DNA of 64,000 bases from positions 1-64,000 of the forward strand of contig JAJEBE010000034.1 of assembly GCA_022822545.1 (NCBI GenBank), read 5' to 3'. Source of the stretch: Anaerolineae bacterium (GTDB lineage: Bacteria; Chloroflexota; Anaerolineae; Aggregatilineales; Phototrophicaceae). Positions 59,067 to 64,000 of the stretch are shown here, piece by piece (the first letter of the stretch is position 1; the number at the start of each line of letters is the position of its first letter). A program made the position numbers and the translations under genes. The notes beneath the pieces were generated by a model. The model was not told where the DNA came from, searched no databases, and saw nothing but the letters and a program-made list of their open reading frames with translations.

Positions 59067-60428
59067 CTAATCATAGTATCCGGCATCCGCCATCAGTTCG
59101 CGGGTATCGGCCGCGGCTTGATCCAAACCTTCCTGGGCGCCGATATCACCCAGCATGATGGCTTGCACCACGGGATACAGGATATTGGAGAAGGGAATCC
59201 ACTCGGCGATCAGGGGCGGTGTGCGGAAGTCTTCGGCTATCTGCAGCTTGGCCAGTTCCAGACGCTCGCGGTCCAGCGGACGATCGGATTCGGAGGCATC
59301 GGCGATGAGGCGATCCCAAACATCTTCACGGGTGGGCAAGTAACCCAACTGCGCTTCTTCATAAGCCACACGCTCCGAAGACAGGAACTTGATCAGCTGC
59401 ACGCCCGCTTGTGGATTCGGGGCGCTCGCCGGGACAGAGAAGGCATGCGCGCCTGCCCAGCCGCTGGGTCGGACCGCGTCGCCGCCGACGCTCAAGCCGG
59501 TGAAGCCGCGCGCCAGACCGAAGTTCTCGCTGATGTTCGGGCAATTGTCGGGATCCTGGAAGTAGGAGTACCAGCCGTACCATTCCAGCTTGATGGCCGT
59601 ATCGCCGTTGCAGAAGTAGGCGGCAACGCCATCCCATACCAGCGAAGTGGTATCGGCCGGGATGATGCCATCGCTATACCAGCCGCGCAGCATCTCGGCA
59701 ACGGCAACGCCGATTTCGTCGTTGAAGACCGGCTCCCAGTTTTCGTCGAACATGGCGCCGCCGCTGGCGAAGACCAATTCGTAGAAGCGGCCGTTGAGGG
59801 CTTCGTCGCGTCCGGCCAGGGTGTAGCCATAGGTGCTGTGGCCATTTTCGACGAAGAAGCGGGCCTGGCGATCAATCTGCTCGAGCGTGGTCGGCACTTC
59901 CAGAGCCTCGCCGGCGGCCGCCTCATAAGCGGCGGCGATATCAGCATCGTTGTAGAGGTCAAGGCGATAGTGAATGGGGCTGATATCGGCGTGACGCGGA
60001 ATCAGATAGAGGTTGCCGTCGATGGTGGCGGCATCCAGAATCGCCGGGCTAAAGGGCGCCAGTTCTTCTTCGCTGAAGTAATCTTGCAGCGGCAGCAAGA
60101 AGGGCGTGTACTGCGCCATGAAACTGGTGTGATCCCATGCCACATCGTAATCGGCCGCGCCAGTGGCGAAATCGACCTTGAGTTTCTGGTCGATGGCGAA
60201 TCCGTCCAGCAGGGCGACAATCTCGACCGTCGCGCCGGTGGCCTCTTCAAAAATGGGGATGGATTCGTACATGGCTTCGTAAAGGCCGCCGCCGATGTTC
60301 GCCATCTTGATGGTGACGCCGGATAAATCCATATCCAAGCCGGCGTACTGCGCTTCGTCCTGCGCCGTGACCGCGACTGCGCTCATCAGCGCCAGGACCA
60401 GCATAAGCAGTGACAATTTACGTAACAT
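59067..60428 (-). CDS. Extracellular solute-binding protein of the sugar-acid transporter
   Basis: 453 residues with a signal peptide (LSLLMLVLALMSAVAVTAQ). Family 1 binding protein: VTIKMANIGGGLYEAMYESIPIFEEATG opens the first lobe, and WAGAHAFSVPASAPN and AQLGYLPTREDVWD close it. It is divergent from an L-fuconate-dehydratase-type gene, suggesting a sugar acid such as L-fuconate or its precursor as ligand (inference). A leader of about 180 bases separates it from the promoter at 60614. Confidence 0.9.
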   Translation of the reverse strand: MLRKLSLLMLVLALMSAVAVTAQDEAQYAGLDMDLSGVTIKMANIGGGLYEAMYESIPIFEEATGATVEIVALLDGFAIDQKLKVDFATGAADYDVAWDHTSFMAQYTPFLLPLQDYFSEEELAPFSPAILDAATIDGNLYLIPRHADISPIHYRLDLYNDADIAAAYEAAAGEALEVPTTLEQIDRQARFFVENGHSTYGYTLAGRDEALNGRFYELVFASGGAMFDENWEPVFNDEIGVAVAEMLRGWYSDGIIPADTTSLVWDGVAAYFCNGDTAIKLEWYGWYSYFQDPDNCPNISENFGLARGFTGLSVGGDAVRPSGWAGAHAFSVPASAPNPQAGVQLIKFLSSERVAYEEAQLGYLPTREDVWDRLIADASESDRPLDRERLELAKLQIAEDFRTPPLIAEWIPFSNILYPVVQAIMLGDIGAQEGLDQAAADTRELMADAGYYD

Positions 60429-60606
60429 GATCTTTTACTCCTGTTCTTCTTTCGACCTGTAAACGAAGGGCTGAAACTGCTGCAATCCGATGACCCGTCC
60501 GCTCTCCGCGCGCCGAATGCCGGAAACCAGGGACTTCTGAACCGCCGGTCTCCCGCGCGCCCGCATAATCATGTATTCTCCACGTTAGGCAAGCAGGTTA
60601 TCGATT

Positions 60607-60659
60607 GGCAAAGAGTATACCGTCTTTTGCCTATAAAACAAGTTTTTGTGAGCAAAAAC
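60607..60659. promoter_or_regulatory. Divergent control region with two inverted repeats
   Basis: Minus-strand promoter TTGTTT (60636-60641), 16 bases, TATACT (60614-60619). GGCAAA/TTTGCC (60607-60612 and 60626-60631) straddles its -10, and GTTTTTG-TGAG-CAAAAAC (60642-60659) is a perfect 7-bp inverted repeat close to the plus-strand gene. Candidate operators for a shared sugar regulator; none is coded in the window. Confidence 0.45.
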
Positions 60660-60678
60660 AGACGGCGGGAGCCAAGCC

Positions 60679-61920
60679 ATGCCCTTGACATTCATCGAAT
60701 CGGTTCAGACTCATGACCTGCGCTTTACCCTTCCCGAAGGCGCCGGCGCCGACAGCGTCCACTCGGATCCGCAATATTCTTATGCCGTCACCGAGCTTAA
60801 GACCGGCGCCGGCCTCAGCGGCACGGGCCTGGCTTTCACCCTCGGCGGGGGCAACGAGCTCGTCTGCCGCGCCATCGACGCCCTCAGCCCGGTTCTCGTC
60901 GGCCAGGACATCGAGTCGCTCATGGCTGATTTCGGCGCTGTCTATCGAAGCCTGCTCGACCACCCCCAATACCGCTGGCTGGGCCCGCACAAGGGCGTCG
61001 TCCATCTCGCCCTCTCCTCCATCGCCAACGCCTGCTTCGACCTCTGGGCGAAGTCTCGCGGCTTGCCATTGTGGCGCCTGCTGCTTGATCTGAAGCCCGA
61101 GCAGCTGCTCGCCGCCCTCGACCTGGGCTACCTGGACGACGCCATGACCCGCGCCGACGCCCTCGCCCTGCTGCAGGCCGAGCTTCCAAAGCGGGCAGCG
61201 CGCCTCGGTCTCATCAAGCGCGGCTACCCCGGCTACGACACCTCGATCGGCTGGTTCCAGTATTCCGACGATACGATCAAGCAAAACATCATCAAGTCGC
61301 TCGATCAGGGTTTTGACGCCGTCAAGCTCAAGGTCGGCTCGGACGATGCCGAGCGGGATATTCGCCGCGCCTTCCTCGTCCGCGAAACAGTCGGCGATGC
61401 CGCCCGCGTCATGCTCGATGTCAACCAGCAATGGACCCTGCCGCAGGCAATCGACATGGGCCGGCGGCTGCGCGATATGAATCCCTACTGGATCGAAGAG
61501 CCGACCCACCCCGATGATGTGCTGGCGCATCAGACGCTGGCGCGCGCCATCGCCCCGCTCAAGCTGGCGCTGGGCGAGCACGTGCCCAATCAGGTTATCT
61601 TCAAGAATTATCTGCAAGCTGGCGCAGCCGGTTTCTTGCAGCCGGATTGCGTCCGCCTCGGCGGCGTGGGGGAGTTCATCGCGGTGAGTCTGCTGGCGCG
61701 CAAGTTCGGCGTGCCGGTCGTGCCCCACGTCGGCGATATGGGGCAGATCCACCAGCACCTCGTGTTATTCAATCATATCGCGCTGGGCCACGAGGTCATA
61801 TTTCTGGAGTACATCCCGCATTTGCGGGAGCGCTTCGTGCAGCCGGCGCGCGTGCAGGGCGGCGTCTACGCCACGCCGCAGGAGCCCGGCAGCAGTTCGG
61901 ACTTAAAGGCGCTGCGCTAG
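60679..61920 (+). CDS. L-fuconate dehydratase-type enolase superfamily enzyme
   Basis: 413 residues. HSDPQYSYAVTELKTG and GLAFTLGGGNELVCRAI are hallmarks of the FucD group. Catalytic positions are visible: Lys216 and Lys218 (VKLKVG), Asp247 (DVNQQW), Glu273-Glu274 (WIEEPT), Glu near 299 (LGEHVP) and His350 (PHVGD). It should dehydrate L-fuconate to 2-keto-3-deoxy-L-fuconate, though relatives act on other acid sugars. It faces the binding protein of an importer across a shared control region, so uptake and first catabolic step are probably co-regulated. Confidence 0.87.
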   Translation: MPLTFIESVQTHDLRFTLPEGAGADSVHSDPQYSYAVTELKTGAGLSGTGLAFTLGGGNELVCRAIDALSPVLVGQDIESLMADFGAVYRSLLDHPQYRWLGPHKGVVHLALSSIANACFDLWAKSRGLPLWRLLLDLKPEQLLAALDLGYLDDAMTRADALALLQAELPKRAARLGLIKRGYPGYDTSIGWFQYSDDTIKQNIIKSLDQGFDAVKLKVGSDDAERDIRRAFLVRETVGDAARVMLDVNQQWTLPQAIDMGRRLRDMNPYWIEEPTHPDDVLAHQTLARAIAPLKLALGEHVPNQVIFKNYLQAGAAGFLQPDCVRLGGVGEFIAVSLLARKFGVPVVPHVGDMGQIHQHLVLFNHIALGHEVIFLEYIPHLRERFVQPARVQGGVYATPQEPGSSSDLKALR

Positions 61921-61922
61921 CT

Positions 61923-61952
61923 TTGCCAAAAAGCGTAACGGCGGTTTACAAT
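61923..61952 (+). promoter_or_regulatory. Promoter for the secreted peptidase gene
   Basis: TTGCCA (61923-61928), 18 bases, TACAAT (61947-61952), with GGAGG before the start at 61987. Confidence 0.45.
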
Positions 61953-61986
61953 CCTGGCTTGAGATTCTGATTTGTGGAGGGCGCAA

Positions 61987-64000
61987 ATGAGGTACGCATT
62001 CGTCTTGGCCATCATTATGCTCTTTAACGCGACAATCTTTGGGCAAAACGCGGATTTTCTCACTTTGGAGGCCTTGGCGGAGTTGCAGATTCCAGCGCTC
62101 GATTATGTAGACGTAGCCCAGCGATTCACTTCTTATGACCAAGGGCATACACTCTCCGTCAATCCGCCCGTTTACCATATCGGAGACAGCCAGTCCTTTT
62201 ATGTGCCCGTTGACGACCAATGGACGGAAAGAGCGATATCGACTGAATTGCGCGGTATGACGGAAAATGTGCTGATTTGGGTACAAGATTCCGCAGAATT
62301 CGGGCGCCGCAATGCCCAGGCGATAGCGGATCACGTTGAAGCAGACGTGATTGCACCGCTTGGCCGCCTCCTCAACTACAGCCTGCCTCCCGGTATTGAT
62401 GGCGATCCACGCCTGTTTGTCATAATGATGCATCAGCCTCGCTTCAGCCGCCCAGCCTTCTTCGACGGACGCCACTTGCGCCCGCGGACATTGCATTCGC
62501 GCAGCAACCAGCGCGAGATGTTGGTCTTTAACCTGGCAATCGGCGATGAATACGAGCTTCCGGATGACTACATAATTGCCACAATCGCCCACGAGTATCA
62601 GCATATTCTCCTGCACCATCGCGACGCCAACGAAATACGCTGGCTGGATGAAGCGCTTTCCAGCTTCGTCGAATACTACACAGGCAACTCTTACGTCGTC
62701 GAATGGCTCAGCGAGGGCTTCATGCCGGCCCCAAATACCGGACTTACACACATGCTCCAGGGAGAAAATCGCTGGGCGAAATATGGCGCCGGCGGCCTCT
62801 TCGCCATCTACATCGCCGACCGTTTCGGTGATGCAACCCTGGCGGCGCTGCACTCGGAAGACATGGATGGCTGGGCTGCGGTCGATAGGGCGCTGCGGGA
62901 AACCATCGGCCGATCGGCCAATGAAGTCTTCGCCGACTGGGTGCTGGCCAACTACTACCAGGATGCCAGCCGCGGCTTCGGCTATCCCGGTTTGGACGAC
63001 TTGCTTGTCCCGATTGAACCCGCCCCGACGCTGCGCGATTTCCCGGCCTCGCATAGCGGCCGCCTTCCCCAATACGGTAGCGAATACCTCGCTGTCAACG
63101 CGCAAGGCGGGGACAAACTTTCGCTCCGTCTGTCGCAACTGCCCGAAGCGCGTCTTATCGATCTCTCTCCATACGACGGTGAACACTTCTTTTACGCTGT
63201 CACCACGGATCGGAGCAGCAGTCGGCTCACGCGTTCGATTGAAATCAAAGAATCCTCCCGACCAGTATGGCTGAATTTTCGCGTCTGGCACGACCTCGCG
63301 GAGCACTATGAATACGGCTATCTTCAGATCAGCGCCGACGGCGGTCATACGTGGTCTGTTTTGCCCGGGAATCACACTGAGCCCGAAACTTATTTTGGGC
63401 TATTTTATGACAACGGTTACACCGGTCGGTCAGGCCGTTGGCTTCTGGAAAGCTTCGATCTTAGTGACTATGCGCCCGGGAATATCATGCTCCGATTCGA
63501 AGTGCTGACGGAAACCGTCACCACTTACAAGGGCCTGGCCATCGACAACCTGCGCATCGACGCCATCGGCTACCAAGACAGCTTCGAAACGCCTGACGAC
63601 GCCTGGATCGCCGAAGGCTGGATCCGTACCGATAACCGCCTGCCCAATAACACCTGGCTGCAAGTCGTCCAGGAGACCGGCTCGGGCTTGGATGTATCAC
63701 GCGAGTTGATCACCGGGCCGGGCGAACTGACCGTCGACCTGCTGCCCGGCGTGGATAGCGCCCTCATCGCCATCTCGCCCGTTGTCCCGCGGACGACATT
63801 GGATACAGAATTCGCGCTTGAAATCAACCTTCTGGACGCCGACGGCAATGTGATTGTTGTCGAGCGCGACTGCCGAGTGACGACAACGGCCGGCTTGAAC
63901 TTCCGCGATGCCCCCAAAGGAAACAAGATCGGGCTGCTGCCGCAGGGCGCCTCAGCATGGGCGCTCGCCAGCCGCGAGGGTTGGTTCAACATCGAACACG
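61987..64000 (+). CDS. Secreted zinc peptidase (immune-inhibitor-A/M6-like) with C-terminal SH3 domain, partial
   Basis: The frame is open to the right edge, so the gene is truncated here (671 residues visible). A signal peptide (AFVLAIIMLFNATIFGQ) comes first. The zinc site is HEYQH (His202 to His206) in IAHEYQHILLHHRD, followed by IRWLDEALSSFVEYY, which carries the distal Glu. A beta-rich region with GHTWSVLPG and LAIDNLRIDAIGY resembles the MAM/CBM-like part of M6 enzymes, then at the end LNFRDAPKGNKIGLLPQGA begins a bacterial SH3 domain. Probably an extracellular protease binding the wall or matrix. Confidence 0.87.
   Translation, partial: MRYAFVLAIIMLFNATIFGQNADFLTLEALAELQIPALDYVDVAQRFTSYDQGHTLSVNPPVYHIGDSQSFYVPVDDQWTERAISTELRGMTENVLIWVQDSAEFGRRNAQAIADHVEADVIAPLGRLLNYSLPPGIDGDPRLFVIMMHQPRFSRPAFFDGRHLRPRTLHSRSNQREMLVFNLAIGDEYELPDDYIIATIAHEYQHILLHHRDANEIRWLDEALSSFVEYYTGNSYVVEWLSEGFMPAPNTGLTHMLQGENRWAKYGAGGLFAIYIADRFGDATLAALHSEDMDGWAAVDRALRETIGRSANEVFADWVLANYYQDASRGFGYPGLDDLLVPIEPAPTLRDFPASHSGRLPQYGSEYLAVNAQGGDKLSLRLSQLPEARLIDLSPYDGEHFFYAVTTDRSSSRLTRSIEIKESSRPVWLNFRVWHDLAEHYEYGYLQISADGGHTWSVLPGNHTEPETYFGLFYDNGYTGRSGRWLLESFDLSDYAPGNIMLRFEVLTETVTTYKGLAIDNLRIDAIGYQDSFETPDDAWIAEGWIRTDNRLPNNTWLQVVQETGSGLDVSRELITGPGELTVDLLPGVDSALIAISPVVPRTTLDTEFALEINLLDADGNVIVVERDCRVTTTAGLNFRDAPKGNKIGLLPQGASAWALASREGWFNIEH

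Overview
The window (64 kb, GC-rich, densely coding) most resembles a marine or host-associated member of the Chloroflexota (Anaerolineae-like). This is inferred from content only: secreted proteins ending in bacterial SH3 domains, TPR proteins with Pro-Thr tails, many ABC sugar-binding proteins, NTF2/SnoaL-like paralogs and a short GGGGCGACC palindrome in many intergenic gaps. No rRNA, tRNA or CRISPR array was seen, so taxonomy rests on protein style.

Layout. 1-2.8 kb: end of a membrane protein, pterin carbinolamine dehydratase, thymidylate kinase and a radical SAM DNA-repair-type protein. 3.0-8.9 kb: complete carbohydrate ABC transporter operon with two paralogous binding proteins, an ATPase and two permeases. 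8.9-17 kb: mixed housekeeping and salvage genes (OsmC, Nudix, amine oxidase, SMP-30 lactonase, nitrilase, YCII, GNAT, Fic). 17-20.7 kb: metal P-type ATPase, LysE exporter, Nudix. 21-24.6 kb: two tandem membrane-anchored TPR proteins and an FkbM methyltransferase, with a helix-turn-helix gene running antisense into it. 25.6-32.4 kb: MocR regulator, a frameshifted SH3 protein, a methyltransferase interrupted by two consecutive TGA codons, an orphan BMP binding protein and a secreted propeller-like protein. 32.4-33 kb: antitoxin plus a RelE-like toxin broken by an amber codon. 33-49 kb: accessory catabolic region with sarcosine-oxidase-like enzyme, Asp/Glu racemase, four two-domain SnoaL-like paralogs in a row, an RfbC-like epimerase, S9 peptidase, glycosyltransferase, enolase-superfamily dehydratase, methyltransferase, sulfatase and phytanoyl-CoA dioxygenase. 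This stretch is seeded with dispersed repeats and MITE-like elements. 49-55 kb: small membrane protein, a less GC-rich zinc-ribbon protein, MetH and a BglII-like restriction-modification pair. 55-64 kb: MFS exporter, an ABC importer without its ATPase divergent from an L-fuconate-dehydratase-type enzyme, and the start of a secreted zinc peptidase.

Together the genes suggest a heterotroph living on sugars, sugar acids, sulfated and methylated small molecules. The points most worth following are the tandem-TGA methyltransferase with a SECIS-like hairpin, the array of four duplicated-domain SnoaL proteins, a MITE family built from the palindromic repeat, and several genes broken at single sites.
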